NCBI RefSeq assembly: GCF_011075055.1
Contig: NC_058153.1
Span: forward strand, 10,726,001 to 10,790,000
DNA: 64,000 nucleotides
Reading direction: 5' to 3'
From: Mangifera indica
Taxonomy: Eukaryota > Streptophyta > Magnoliopsida > Sapindales > Anacardiaceae
This document shows, one piece after another, positions 24,061 to 35,867 of the stretch. Position numbers and translations under genes: made by a program. The notes under the pieces were generated by a model that worked only from the letters and a program-made list of their open reading frames with translations, was not told the origin of the DNA and searched no databases. The first letter of the stretch is position 1. The number at the start of each line of letters is the position of its first letter.

Positions 24061-24735
24061 TCTTTTGAAGCCACTATTTACTAACCTATTGAATCAACTT
24101 TGAACTTAAATAGACTATTCTAGATTCAACCTAAGCTCAAACTAGTACTTGTTCAAAATTTAACTCGGCTTGAATCAAGAGGAATTCAAATGGAAATTAC
24201 CTGCATTTAATATTACGATATTATAAAATTGAGAAAATGGATCTGGACTTATATGGGAGGATTGAAGGGAATCAAGAGCGGAATAAGAAGTATATTTCCA
24301 TTGCATGACAATAATATTACCGCATAAAAGCTGACAGATTGAGAAAGTCCATCTGTTTAGGTTATATATTAATTTACCAGAACTTCTTAATTATCTCAAG
24401 AATATGCATGCTGATTCAGATGAAGAAATCGACAAACAAATATTGAAATTCATTTAGTAATCAATTATTAACATAGTGCCAAATCAGTAACCCATCACTG
24501 CCAACTTAGACCACATGCTTAATATAGTAAGAAAATTATTCATGCGAAACTAACATTGCTATTCAATTATGGGGTAAATGAAAAAACAAAATTGTTGATC
24601 TTTCAACACTTACAATGTTATTGTCAATTAATTTTTTCAAAGACATTTGGATTTTCTGAAAATTCGAATCTAGAAGTAGAGAAATTTTGTTTAGTGTAGA
24701 TAATCAATTAATTATATCATTAGATTTTTTTTTTA
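24061..24735. other. AT-rich intergenic DNA, nothing recognised
   Basis: No gene, inverted-ended element or tandem repeat was recognised. Short poly-T runs near the right end form the target of the next element. Confidence 0.5.
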
Positions 24736-25648
24736 GGCCAAATGACTATTTCTCACCCAAGATTTGGTACAAACCTAACTTCTCACTCATTAATTATCGA
24801 AAATTCAAATACTCACTCTTCTGTTAAATTTCATTGTTACTGTTAGGAGTAAAATAGTTGTTTTGAGTAAAATAGTTGTTTTGAAATTTTATTTAAAAAA
24901 ATCCTATTCCCACCTTAGTTTTAAAAAGTAATAACTCCACCCCTAACCTCAAATTTCCAAGGTTTAAAAACCAGCTCCCCCCCCCCCCCTACCCCGAGCC
25001 TAAGGTTTGCACAACTATATAATTTTCCCATTAACAGTTGCCCCCCAACCTTATAAAAAATTTTAGTTTCACCCTACTTCACTTTCAGTTTCCAGATTGT
25101 CATGGACAACCTTCTCCCCTCATCTCTAACATCTCTACCATTAAGAATGAGCCATTGGCGTCAATCTCTATGTCATATCGCCATCGTCTGACAAAAAATT
25201 GGTCAAAATTAAGCGAGAGATCTCGCTCTATTTGGGCCTCCTTAATAGCTCACACTGACAAGAGGCACCAAGGAGCAAACATTGGTAGTCTATTCTCGAT
25301 GGTGGAGATACCAGAGATGGAGGGAAAAGGTTACCGACGGCAATCGGAAAACCCTATATTAGAGTGGGGGTGAAACTTAAATTTTTTTAGAACGCTGGGG
25401 GGCAATGTCAATGCAAAAAATATGGAGGTTGTGCAAACCTTAGACTTGAGGGTGAAAAGTCAGTTTTTAAACTTGAAAAATTTTAGACTAGGGGAAAATT
25501 GTTAGGTTTTAAAACTATGGTGGAAAAAAGATTTTTTTAAATAAAATATCTAAATGATAATTTTGCCCTTAATAGTAATAGTGAAATTTAACAATGGGTG
25601 GGAAGTTGGGTTTGCACCAAACCTTGGGTGGGAAATAGTCATTTGGCC
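24736..25648. mobile_element. Miniature MULE-like element (GGCCAAATGACTATT ends)
   Basis: 913-bp element. The left 40 bases and the reverse complement of the right 40 agree almost throughout, starting GGCCAAATGACTATTTCYCA. Flanks are TTTTTTTTA and TTTTTTTAA, an 8-of-9 match consistent with a 9-bp duplication, though weakened by the T run. The interior has a C-run (about 24975) and an open frame at 25038-25373 that shows no conserved motif and that I regard as chance. Same family as 7646-8397 and 26527-27349, but closer to 11217. Confidence 0.78.
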
Positions 25649-25692
25649 TTTTTTTAAGCGTATCGTTTGTTTCATGTTATAAGTAACTTTTA

Positions 25693-26174
25693 GGGAGTGT
25701 TTGGTTTGGGTAATATTTTATCACCAAAATAAAAAAATTATCTTAAAGATAGATTACTTAGAAGATTACTGAGTATAAATGATTATTATGTTTGATAAAA
25801 TTTGATAAGTATAAATAATTATTGTGTTTGGTTAAAGATAATAAAATATTACTAGTAAATTATTTTACTTAAATGTCCTTGAATATAATTATTTTTAAAT
25901 ATTTTTTATATTATTTGTTATATTAATTAAAAATAAATTTATTTTTGTCTCAAAAAATTAATAAATAATAATATAATTATAATAAAATCAAGATTATCTT
26001 AGTAATCTTTAAATACCTAAAGTGAATGTGATAATCAAATTATCACATATATTACTTACCACGTCAGTATTAATAATAGAATATTACTGTAATTTTTTAT
26101 TACTGACAAACCAAACAAAGGAATAAAAGATAGATTACTAAGGTAATATTTAAAAACTGAAACCAAACGACCCC
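25693..26174. mobile_element. Tourist-like miniature element (PIF/Harbinger type)
   Basis: 482-bp element with ends GGGAGTGTTTGGTTT (left) and GGGGTCGTTTGGTTT (right, reverse complement), flanked by TTA on both sides (25690-25692 and 26175-26177). TTA or TAA target duplications and G-rich TGTTTGGTT ends are typical of Tourist elements derived from PIF/Harbinger transposons. It is AT-rich inside and non-coding. Confidence 0.7.
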
Positions 26175-26214
26175 TTAGGTTTTAGAAATATGTTCCGGTT
26201 GAATATATTTAATC

Positions 26215-26390
26215 ATTGGGTAATGTTATGTGCATCATCAAATTAAGTATTTAGATAATGTATCATTATATTATTAGATATTAATTTATCTTTATTCTTA
26301 GTTCAAAATCACTAAATTATATGATGATATATCATCTAAATATCTAATTAAATACTTAAAACTAAATTCACGTAGCTTTATTGTTAATTA
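26215..26390. repeat. Palindromic AT-rich miniature repeat
   Basis: An imperfect palindrome: a left arm around TTAGATAATGTATCATTATA, a centre near TTAGTTCAAAATCACTAAAT and a right arm around ATGATGATATATCATCTAAA. The same plan (arms with GATAATATATTATCATRTGAT-like wording and a TTTTTAATTTAAAATTAT-like centre) recurs at 13430, 23360, 28010, 30515, 62735 and 62940. It may be a short transposon family; I cannot define target duplications. Confidence 0.5.
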
Positions 26391-26526
26391 TTTTAGGGTT
26401 CAAAGAGCTTCCTTGGTTTGTTTTTAAGTTCTTACCGGAAGATTGATGAATTTGAAAGCCGTAAATGATCTTGGAGTAACCAAACAAGCTGATTAATTAA
26501 CATAGTGACAAATGAAATTATTGAAA

Positions 26527-27349
26527 GGCCAAAGGACTATTTCCCACCTAAGGTTTGGTGAAAAGACCAAAACACACATGCGAGTTCAAAAACCTAAGCA
26601 CCCATCCATCTTTAAACTTCTGTTAAAATTGTTGTTAAATATAAAGGTGAAATCATTATTTTAACAATAATATTAAAAAATATATAATTTTATCTCGTTC
26701 CTTCTCAGGTTCTGAAAATTAACATTTTACCCCAAACCTCAACTTTGAAAAATGACTTCCCCTCCCCTCAAATCTCTAATTTTTTTCACCTCTTCGACCA
26801 CTGATGACCACCAATTTCCCACCTAAACCCAACCACTATATCCGTCATTGTCTCTCTTTTCTCTTAGGGATGAAAAACAACAACTTCAACCCAAAACTAG
26901 GGACGACGAATTGTCGTCCTTCGCTGGATGAAGCTTCATCTAGATGACAAAACATTATTTTTCGTTATACAGACAAAGGTTTTATCCTTCAGGAGAGAAA
27001 CGTCAATGAGAGATAGCATCATCAAAAGAGAAACGCCAAAGATGGAGACCACTATTCTCTAGAAAGAAGTGATTAAATTTTAGGATATCAAACTCTAGAG
27101 AGAAAAGTGAATTTTTTAAAACTTAATTCTGAGAAAAATTGTTAGTTTTCTAAACCAAGGAGGCATAATGAGATATATTTTTATTTATTTTAATATTACT
27201 GATAAAATAATGATTTTACCCTTAACTCTAACAAAAAATTCTTAAATGTGAAAATATATTAAATCTTGAGTGGGTATGTAAATTTTTCAACTCTCATAAA
27301 TGTGTTTTTATCTTTTCACCAAACCTCAGTGGGAAATTGTCCATTGCCC
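26527..27349. mobile_element. Miniature MULE-like element with perfect 9-bp duplication
   Basis: 823-bp element. Left end GGCCAAAGGACTATTTCCCA; right end, reverse complemented, GGGCAATGGACAATTTCCCA. The 9-bp repeat TTATTGAAA is exact on both sides (26518-26526 and 27350-27358). The interior follows the CER3-intron copy closely (for example TAATATTAAAAAATATATAA, and self-complementary GACGAC/GTCGTC blocks near 26900). It encodes no transposase. Confidence 0.88.
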
Positions 27350-27358
27350 TTATTGAAA

Positions 27359-28438
27359 CAATGTTCTTGACGATTTTGAAGCCCATGGCTGATCGCGAAG
27401 TAATCGGACAGGCTGTTAAACTTAGTGACAAATGCAATTATTGGGAAAATATCGTTAAGATTTGTCGAATAATTTTGATAAATCTCACGTATGAAGCATG
27501 TGACAGCAGAGTCATATCGGAAATTTCCCTTGGCTTGGACTCATCCCAGGAAGATAATTAACATTTAATCCTTTGATTTGTTGAGTGATTCACCATAATT
27601 TCATATCCTTAATTAGCTGTAATTAAACTGAGGTTCCAGAAGATAATCTATAGCATATTATCACAAGCTGCCAGTAACGAACAACAAAGTGCTGTAAGAG
27701 TGATCTGCCTGTGACCATGGAACAATGTATGTGTATATACTTCTAAACACATAATATATAATTAAATATTATTTTATTTTTAATTTAAAATTATCAAATA
27801 ATATGATAACAGTTTAACTGCATACAACAAAGCATGATTTTATTGGCGACAATATATACTGGGCAAATTCATTACTTACAAAATCTATGAATTCTTAATT
27901 AAATTACTCATGTTTCTCACTCTTATTTGGTAGATCTATTTACACTTATGTGGAACTACATCTAGTACTACAAGTAGAGTCGCCTTTCCATGTGATTCAA
28001 GAATTATTTAATCAATAAAACTATGTATATAATTTTATATGTAAATAATGATGTATTACTACATGATTGATTGTTATTTTATTTTTAATTTTTAACTATC
28101 TATGAGAACATATCATTATTTATACACAAAAGTTATGCACATAACATTACTCTTATTTTATTTCTCATTCATCTCCACACAAAATAATATTCCATGGTGT
28201 GTGTGTATGTATATTTCAAAACTTGACTACGTATATATCTTATAAATATTTCAAAACTTAACTTGCATGTGGTCGCATTATTCAAAGTATATCCTCAGAC
28301 CCTGATTCCAGTTAAAAGAAAATCAATCAATATTGTATCGATTCGAAACCATACAGCTCAATGATGGAAATTTATAATTGTTTTTTCCCACTAGCAATTT
28401 TTTTTTTTTTTTTTGGTTCACAGGGGCATGCTTGAAAG
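27359..28438. other. Upstream region of the UMAMIT gene
   Basis: AT-rich sequence without a recognisable gene. An open frame at 27337-27561 crosses the end of the neighbouring element and shows no family motif. A palindromic AT-rich repeat of the recurring family lies at about 28010-28160, and a T-run at about 28400-28415. Confidence 0.5.
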
Positions 28439-28448
28439 TATATAAATA
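28439..28448 (+). promoter_or_regulatory. TATA box of the UMAMIT gene
   Basis: TATATAAATA, a near-consensus plant TATA box, lies about 71-80 bp upstream of the start codon at 28519. This spacing would give a 5' leader of roughly 40-50 nt. A clean promoter element here agrees with the downstream gene being intact. Confidence 0.65.
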
Positions 28449-28518
28449 GTAACAGTAAGCAGCACTAATTTGATATATCACACATATTATTGATTTTCTA
28501 AGTGCATCTTTGTGAGAA

Positions 28519-30176
28519 ATGGGTGGCCTCCAGCTGAGCGATCAAAAGCCAGCACTAGCAATGTTAGCTTTACAATTCTGCTATGCAGCTGTGGGTCTCT
28601 CCACAAGAGCCGCTCTCCTGAAAGGAATGAGCCCTAGAGTTTTCTCAGTTTACAGGCAAGCCATTGCAACTTTAGTGACTGTTCCTGTAGCTTACTTCTC
28701 AAGGTAAATATATTTGTAACTCTCTCTATATACCTAGGTCTCTCCCCCTATTTGATTTTTTTTCAATTAATTTTATCTGCGTTTATGATCGGCAGGAGAA
28801 AATCAAATTGTTCTATGGGATTAAAGAGCTTCTCTTTGATATTTCTGACCTCACTTATAGGGTATTATATCTGCTTTAATTTAAGTAAATTTTTCTCTTT
28901 AATTTATCATGGGATTTTTTTTTTTTTCTTTTTGGAATTCATCACAGGGTAACAATTAATCAGAACATTTATTTTGAGGGATTATACTTAGCTTCATCAT
29001 CCATGGCAAGTGCAATGGGAAATCTAGTCCCTGCTATCACTTTTGTAATGGCAACAATTGTTGGGTAATTAACTAATGATTCTCAAACTTTAACTAATTT
29101 AATAAATTTATTAATAGATAATGAAATTTTATCTGATTTTGTAGGATGGAGAAAATAAATATTAAAAGCACTAGAAGCGTAGCCAAAATTGTAGGAACAT
29201 TAGTCTGTGTGAGTGGAGCCATTTCCATGGCACTACTAAGAGGCCCCAAGCTTCTGAATTCAGAAATAATCCCACCACAAAAATCTTTGTTTGCCTCAGG
29301 AAATCATGAGACCTGGCTGTTGGGTTGTCTCTTTCTCTTTGCAAGTTCTTGGTGCTGGTCACTTTGGCTGATTTTGCAGGTATTTTTTAATCTAAAATTC
29401 CCTTCAATGATTCAAAAGTTTATTTATCAATAATGTTTGTAATTATATTTCTTTAATTGAAGGTTCCAGTTTCTGCCAACTATCCTGACCACCTTTCTAT
29501 GTCAGCCTGGATGTGTTCCTTGGCAACTCTTCAGTCAGCAATACTTACAATCTTCATAGAGCCAGATCCTGAAGCATGGAATTTTAACTCATTTCTTGAA
29601 ATTGGTTGCTGTTTCTTCTCAGTAAGTATAAGTTTGGACACTTCTTTTTACTACAACGAAACGATTATACCAACCTATCATTTAACAGAACACATGTAGT
29701 AAATTTCTGTCAATGCATTGAACAGGGAATTATAGGCTCAGGAGTTTCATTCTTTGTTCAAGCTTGGTGTATCTCAAAAAAGGGTCCTCTCTTCTCTGCA
29801 ATGTTCAATCCTCTATGCACAGTTGTTGTAACCATCTTGGCTGCTTTGTTGCTACACGAGGAGATTTACACTGGAAGGTACGTAACAAAAATAGATTAAA
29901 TAAACATAAAAATGAAAATTCTATCGTGTGAAATTTTGATAATTTTTTTATTTTTGGTTTTGTGGCAGCCTGATTGGTGCAGTTGGAGTAATTCTTGGAC
30001 TATATATTGTGCTATGGGGCAAAGCCAAAGACAATACAGGAGAAAAAGAAGGGAAGGAAGAAAATTTACAGATTGATGTATCTTCTGAGAGAGCAAGATA
30101 TAACAATGATTTAGAGGAGCCTCTTCTGCCTGATAAAACAAGAAATATTAATGAAATTAATGAACAACAATTTTGA
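28519..30176 (+). CDS. UMAMIT / WAT1-related EamA-family transporter
   Basis: Seven exons join in phase to 373 aa: 28519-28703, 28796-28861, 28948-29064, 29145-29379, 29463-29621, 29726-29877 and 29969-30176. Length and exon plan fit the plant nodulin MtN21-like family. Members are ten-helix membrane proteins, and several export amino acids or move auxin in the vacuolar or plasma membrane; the substrate here cannot be read from sequence. The first EamA domain (about residues 10-145) holds PRVFSVYRQAIATLV, the family signature, and NQNIYFEGLYLASSSMASAM. The second (about 185-335) holds SGVSFFVQAWCISKKGPLFS, AMFNPLCTVVVTILAALLL and LGLYIVLWGKAKD. The tail ends with LEEPLLPDK, usual in this family. 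All splice sites are GT-AG. A broken tandem relative starts 1.3 kb downstream. Confidence 0.93.
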
Positions 30177-31466
30177 TTTTTGTCATTTATATTATTCTTT
30201 TTTGTTTTTAATGTAATTAAATGGCATTAATTTTGTAGACAGATTGGTCAGTTCTGGCTTGTTGCTAAATTTAGTTCTCGTAATTTTAAATTATTGGAGC
30301 CAACATTAATCATTATATAGAAATGTTAATCAATTAATTTCACGGCCTTCTAAGTTGGCTATTCAGATTGACCTTTCTAATTTGATCAGCAAGCTCGCAG
30401 GGAATTTAATACGGTAAGTCAAGGATTCAACCACCATTATTCATGAAGAAGACCCTTTCTTTTAAAGTATAAAAAAAAAAAAATCAATGGCCATCTCTTA
30501 TCCTAATTTATATGTCGAGCAATATTATGTGGATACATTTTTTAATATAAGATTAGTTACATAGATAATATATTATCATGTGATTAAATGTTATTATATT
30601 CTTAATTTAAAATCATCTAATCGCATAATAATATATCATTTATACACTTAATTAGATACTCAATTGTGTATATATAATCTTATTTTTATAATTCTATCTA
30701 GTAATCAAAGTTTTATTGTGACATGTAGATTTGAAATTATTTGTCATTAGCCTTTTTCTAAATTTTAAGTGGTGAAAAGACTATTTCGCGCCTATAATTT
30801 GCTAAAATGATAAATTATTGCTATTTAAATCTTAAAACGGTAGTTTTCATCCATCATTCACTTTTATTATTTTATAAGGTGTTTGAAATTATGTAACTTT
30901 AAGTTTTTTAGTTTTTCACCCATTATTTACTTTCGATTGTATATAGCATGTTTAAAATTGTATAAACACTTTTGAAAGGCAAATAAATAGCTTAAAAATT
31001 TTCAAAAGAAGGCTTAAAACTCTTTTAACCAATAAATTAATCCAACCAAATAGGCTAATAATCTATTAATAAAAAATTATTCACTTTCACAAGAGTCTCA
31101 ACATTTTGTTTTATTTAACTGTAACATCTGCCATCATATGTATGCTAAGATAACTCAATATATATAAAGGGTTGTAGTTCTATTACTTTTCGATTAGGTG
31201 ATCATATATCAAGCTATGTAATGCTAATATTTTTGTATTATGTGATCATGTTTGCTTTTACCTCAAAAGCTATCTCACATAAGATAATTAGTTCGGCATT
31301 TCTCACAACCAACCGTCCAAAGGAGCAACAAACTCCCCATTGGCTGGTCTCAGGTGCCACTGCTAGGTGTTATTACGCCTCTTTCACCCCAAAAATAAGC
31401 TCATAGGTAAGACTTTTTCTAGCAATTATACATTGACACCTAGCCTCTTTCCCATTGGATGTAGGA
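30177..31466. other. Intergenic region with a palindromic repeat
   Basis: 3' flank of the UMAMIT gene followed by AT-rich DNA. A palindromic AT-rich repeat of the recurring family occupies about 30515-30695. A stretch near 30770-30830 (GAAAAGACTATTTCGCGCC) resembles the end of the GGCCAAAGGACTATTTCCCA family, but no second end was found. Confidence 0.45.
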
Positions 31467-31861
31467 CAATTCAACAAGTTTGGAGAGAGACATGTGGGGA
31501 TTGGAGCAAAGGCATTGATAGCCTTGCAATTTCTTTATGCAGGAGTTGCTCTCTTTACTAAGAGGTGTTTTTGTGCAATAAATGAGCACCAGATTTTGTT
31601 GTTTATAGATAAGGAATAGCAACTTTGGTCATGGCACCTCTAGCTTATCTTTCCACAAGGCAAATATTTATAATTGTTAAGCTTAATATTCTTCCCTTTA
31701 ATTTCTTGGTATCTATTTTGCTTTTGTTAGCAGGGAATCAAATTTTGTAGATCATTTGAGGATTGAGGGGCTTTGGTTGGACACTTTTAGCCTCTCTTAT
31801 TGAGTAAAATATTTCTTTTCTTTCTTTTTTTTTTTTTTTTGAATAAATTTATTGAATGATA

Positions 31862-33823
31862 TGGGAATCAATATCTCTTATTGGTTGGACTCTGGCTTGC
31901 CCTTAAAAAGAGATTGAACACAAGAGATAAACTTGTTAGATATTGGGTCACCACGAATGCTAGTTGTGTGCATTGTAACAATGCAGAGGAGGACATCAAT
32001 CACCTATTTTTAAACTGTGAGTATAGTACGTTCATCTGGGAGCAAAGTAGCACGGAAACTCACAATGGGGTGCGTTTCCACGTTTCGGAAATGTTTTCGT
32101 TTCCAAAACTCTCTAAAACTTGTAGGAAACGTTTCAGGTAATTTTGAAAATTTTTTAGAAAAATAATGAAATCAATTGAACATACATATTTTGTATTTTC
32201 AAACTAAAAATGTCATCAAATTTTATATTGAATTCATCTTCTCTCCACTCTTCGATGTGTTACTTATCTCCTACATGATATATTATATAGATTGGTGTGT
32301 ATTATTTCTTTTTTCTTAAATATCTACATGTGTTTGTTCAAGAACAATTTGCAATAGGTTTTATGATTATATTTTATAGTATTCTTTCTATTCATTTTTT
32401 TTATTATTTATTTTTATATTATATAAGTTTATATATTTTTGTGATAAAAAATTTGATATTTATAAAAAACCCTCATATTTTTCATATTTTTAAGTTTCCT
32501 CATGTTTCCGTTTTCTATATTTTTTAAAAAATACGTTTCTGTGTTTCCACGTTTCTCTATTTCCGTTTCTGTGCTACATGGTATGGGAGAGTAGTCTTGC
32601 TATCAATGGCATGTCCTATGTTAGTCGAAAGGGAGAAACCTTAGAAACATCACGGGGAAGCTTTGCATTGGAGCAACAGTCTATGCAATTTGGAAGGAAA
32701 GAAATAATAGAATCTTCTCTAGAGGAGGCATTCCTACGGAGAGGATTAAATAAAATGTGAAGAGAATTGTAAGAGATAAAGGGGCTGAATTGATAAACAT
32801 AAGCTTTTCCACAGAAGCCGAGCACATTGCTTGCAGATGGGGGCTCCCTCGTTGCATCTTCAAGCCCAACACCACCCATCTTTCCGGGAATCTATGATGC
32901 TCCTCTGTTTTTTGCCTAACCCGTTTATTTTTTGCAGCTTTTTTATGTTCGAGGAGCCTTTTGTGCTGCCCTTGGATCCTCACTATTCTCCTTTGAAGCT
33001 GCCTGGAGATGACTGCAACAGCCTTGTGATGCTGCAGGTCTGGGCCAGGAAAAATCCCAAGATTTGCTGCAGACCTATTCGGTACCTGTTTGCTGCTTTC
33101 TGGTGTTGCATTCTGAGTTTCCTGATGAAGATCTTCTGCTGTTGGATGAGGGTGAAGGCAGCAGAGAATAGGTCTAGTTGGAAGCTGAAGATTCTAGACT
33201 CTGCTACTCTCTGCCCTGACCTGAAGATGTGCCAGCTGATGCTGGCTCTTTCTTGCTGTGCCCAGTTGCCAGGATTTCCTGGTTTCCCATTCTGCAGACT
33301 TCTTCTCAGCCTGTTCTGCTCTTCTCGAAGCCTGGAATTCTGTGCTACTTGTTTGGTTCAGAAGCTTGATCCTGCTGTTTCTGTCCCCTAGCGTCCTGCT
33401 CGGATTTGTAGAAAATATCCTGGACTCTGCTCAACCCCTGCTGTTTGCTGATGAAGGGCTGGGTGGTCATATGGTTTTTCTGCCAAGTTATTTCTCTGCT
33501 CTCCTGTGTGCTTTTGTGTCCACCCAAATGAACACAACCCTCTTTTTTGACATGTATTTGTTGTATAGATCAATCTTGAGGGGCAAGCTTGCGGTGTTTT
33601 CTGTGTTTTTTCTGTATAGGTATTATTCCCCTCTTGATGCCTATCTTTGGAACTTCTTAGATAGTAGATCAAGAGGTGATTTTTTTTGTTCTTCTGGCTA
33701 TGCCCTTTAAATTGTTTTACCCTCCTTTTATGTTAGGGTGAGCTTAGGTTGTTCTTCCCCCTTCTCGGGGTGTGGTTTTTTGTTTTTGAATTCTATTGCT
33801 TAGCAATATATATATATATATTG
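31862..33823 (+). mobile_element. 5'-truncated L1-type LINE inside the UMAMIT pseudogene
   Basis: Encodes only the C-terminal end of a plant LINE polyprotein. The reverse-transcriptase zinc-binding region at 31881-32040 reads RLNTRDKLVRYW and CVHCNNAEEDINHLFLNC. After a break, 32640-32800 carries VYAIWKERNNRIFSR, the usual tail of plant L1 elements. The remainder (32830-33800) is a CT-rich 3' region and ends at 33809-33823 in a TA-repeat tail. ATTGAATGAT (31850-31859) and ATTGGATGAT (33822-33831) are a plausible imperfect target duplication. About 540 bp (32040-32580) interrupt the coding part. Confidence 0.8.
32040..32580. repeat. Insertion with GTTTCC-rich ends inside the LINE
   Basis: Interrupts the LINE reading frame. 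It begins with GCGTTTCCACGTTTCGG (about 32070) and ends with repeated GTTTCC/GTTTCT words (CTGTGTTTCCACGTTTCTC, about 32540), in direct rather than inverted orientation, around an AT-rich core. I recognise no known family. The boundaries are set only by where the LINE frame stops and resumes. Confidence 0.4.
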
Positions 33824-34112
33824 GATGATTGCAAATCAGAATGCTTACTTTGAGGGGCTACATTTTTCTTCTTCATCTGTAGCAAGTGCATCTGATCACT
33901 GCCATCACTTTTTTAATAGCATTTATTGCTTGGGTAAATCAATAATCAGAACTTGAAAGCATAAATAGAAGTTCAAAAGAATCAAGAAGCTGGGAGTTTT
34001 TTGTGTTTCTAAAACATTTTGATTGATTGATTAGATAAGAGAAAGTCAATGTTGGGAGTTTGAGGAGTATTGCCAAGATAAATGGAATATTTGGGTTGTT
34101 GCTTATACAGAG

Positions 34113-35187
34113 TAAGCTTTCAATTTTCTCCATGAAAATTTGCACATTAAATTCTGGTGCATATTCATCCAAACATGCAACAAGAAACCAAAGAATCAAA
34201 ATCTAGTTTTACTGTTTATACAGTATGTGCAGTTTTTTTGTTCTTGCAGTTTAACTAACCAAATCAACTCCAAACCCAACCGAATTCATTTCATCATAAT
34301 CACAACACAATGAACTTTCTTTTAAGCTATGAACATACACAATTGGTGTAGAATAAGGCAATCAAATTACAAATAGAATGCAATGGTAGAAATGATAATT
34401 ATGCTGCAACTCTCTGTCATAGGATTGAAAACCCTTCACATGTATGCAATTTGGATTCTTAGGAACACACTAATGAAAACCAAAGCATAAAGGAAAGAGA
34501 TCTACCAACCTTGGAGTCTTCCACCACCAATCTTCCACCAAGATGATTGGATAAAGAAAAATGAGGAAAAACTTCAATGCTTTAATTCAAGTTTCATTCA
34601 AATGTCAACCAAAAATTACAAATGAAGGCTCACTCCTTTATATAGAAGGCATGGATGGCAATGGTACACTTTGGTCAACAAAATTAATATAAAATCAACT
34701 AAAGTCCCTAATGTATGTCAAGTCATCTATCATAAACTAAACTCATACCCAAATTAATTAATACAAGACAAAATAGTACACATTTTCCTTAAATGTAGGA
34801 AACTTGTTTCTGAACTAAGGCAACCATCTTCTCTTTTAGTTCAAAACCAACTAAAGGCATATTTTGAGTTCTTTGAGCTTCAAAAAGGAGTCTTTGATGT
34901 TTAGGCTAATAGTAGGCTTCAAAAGTTACAGTTTTGGAGCAATTGGAGCAAACTATTCACTTAGACTTTGGGTGCATGTAATGAGATTATATTCAAAAAT
35001 CGTTTTGGGCTAAAAATAAATAAGGTTGACATCCTTAGGTTGGTATATTGTTGGAAATTTATGCTCCTTAGTTTCTTGTGTGGTAAGTAGGCTTAGGATA
35101 GGTTTGAAGGCTGAAAGTGAAGAGGTGGTTGAATATGCATCAAATTCATTATATTCTGTCGATTTCATTGAACTTTTAATAATTAAC
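34113..35187. other. Unrecognised sequence replacing exon 5 of the UMAMIT pseudogene
   Basis: Separates the exon 4 and exon 6 traces. The part from about 34250 to 34780 has the look of a retrotransposon LTR read in reverse (TCTACCAACCTTGGAGTCTT; TTATATAGAAGG on the plus strand), but neither LTR ends nor a primer binding site are visible. No coding motif was found. Confidence 0.35.
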
Positions 35188-35510
35188 GGGGAATTGGCGG
35201 GGCAGTCTCTTCTTTGTTCAAGCTTGGTGCATTGCTCTAAGAGGTCCACTCTTCTGTGCAATGTTCAATCCTTTACGCACAATGATTGTCACTAATTTTG
35301 CTGCTTTATTTCTCCAAGAAGACATATATATTGGAGGGTAATCTACACTCAATTCTATTATTTTTCTTCCTGTTTTCTCTCTTAGCTAATAAGATACTTA
35401 TGAGGATTTTCATTAATGCTTTCACTTCAGCTTGCTGGAGGCTTGTGGTGTGATTCTTGGTTAATATATTGTGTTATGGGGCAAATCTTGTGACCTTGAA
35501 GAGGTCACAA

Positions 35511-35867
35511 TGTTGGATTGTGGAGTGCAAGATTAGTCAGAGTCATTGAGAGGCGTAGCCCCCTTGTGGGGGTCTCGCTACTCGGTTAGTGAGTGTTGGT
35601 CAAACGGGCAGCTCCCGCTCCAAGGGCTCAGGGCGAAGCTTCCAAAACCAAAATTTAATAAGAGACTTGCGTGTAATTGCATTGTCATAAATTTCTGTAT
35701 ACATGTGCTTATTATATCTTTCGTATTTTTGAGCCCTAAAATTAATAAGAAAACCCTAGTGCAACTATGGATGTATGCGTTATCAGTCAAACCACATAAA
35801 TTTGTCTCGTTTTATGCATACATGATTTTATTTCCGCTTTCTTTTCCATTGATTTGTTTTCCTAACA
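35511..35867 (+). mobile_element. Small solo LTR in the last exon of the UMAMIT pseudogene
   Basis: 357 bp starting TGTTGGATTG and ending CCTAACA, so with TG...CA ends. The flanking 5 bp are CACAA and CAGAA, a 4-of-5 match. Removing it brings the traces WGKSCDLEEVT and EIEHSEKKNNCK together in the same tail region. The G/C-rich core GGCGTAGCCCCCTTGTGGGG (about 35551) is hairpin-forming. It could be a solo LTR of a small (TRIM-like) element. Confidence 0.6.

Noticed and set aside
25038..25373. 111-codon open frame
   Set aside because: It lies inside the GGCCAAA miniature element at 24736-25648, begins on a C-rich stretch and shows no family motif. Other copies do not keep it open.
27337..27561. 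74-codon open frame upstream of the UMAMIT gene
   Set aside because: It starts inside the right end of a miniature element and crosses its target duplication, and it has no recognisable motif.
32831..33710. Long cysteine- and leucine-rich open frames
   Set aside because: They fall in the CT-rich 3' region of the truncated LINE, downstream of its coding end, and run in two overlapping frames without known domains.
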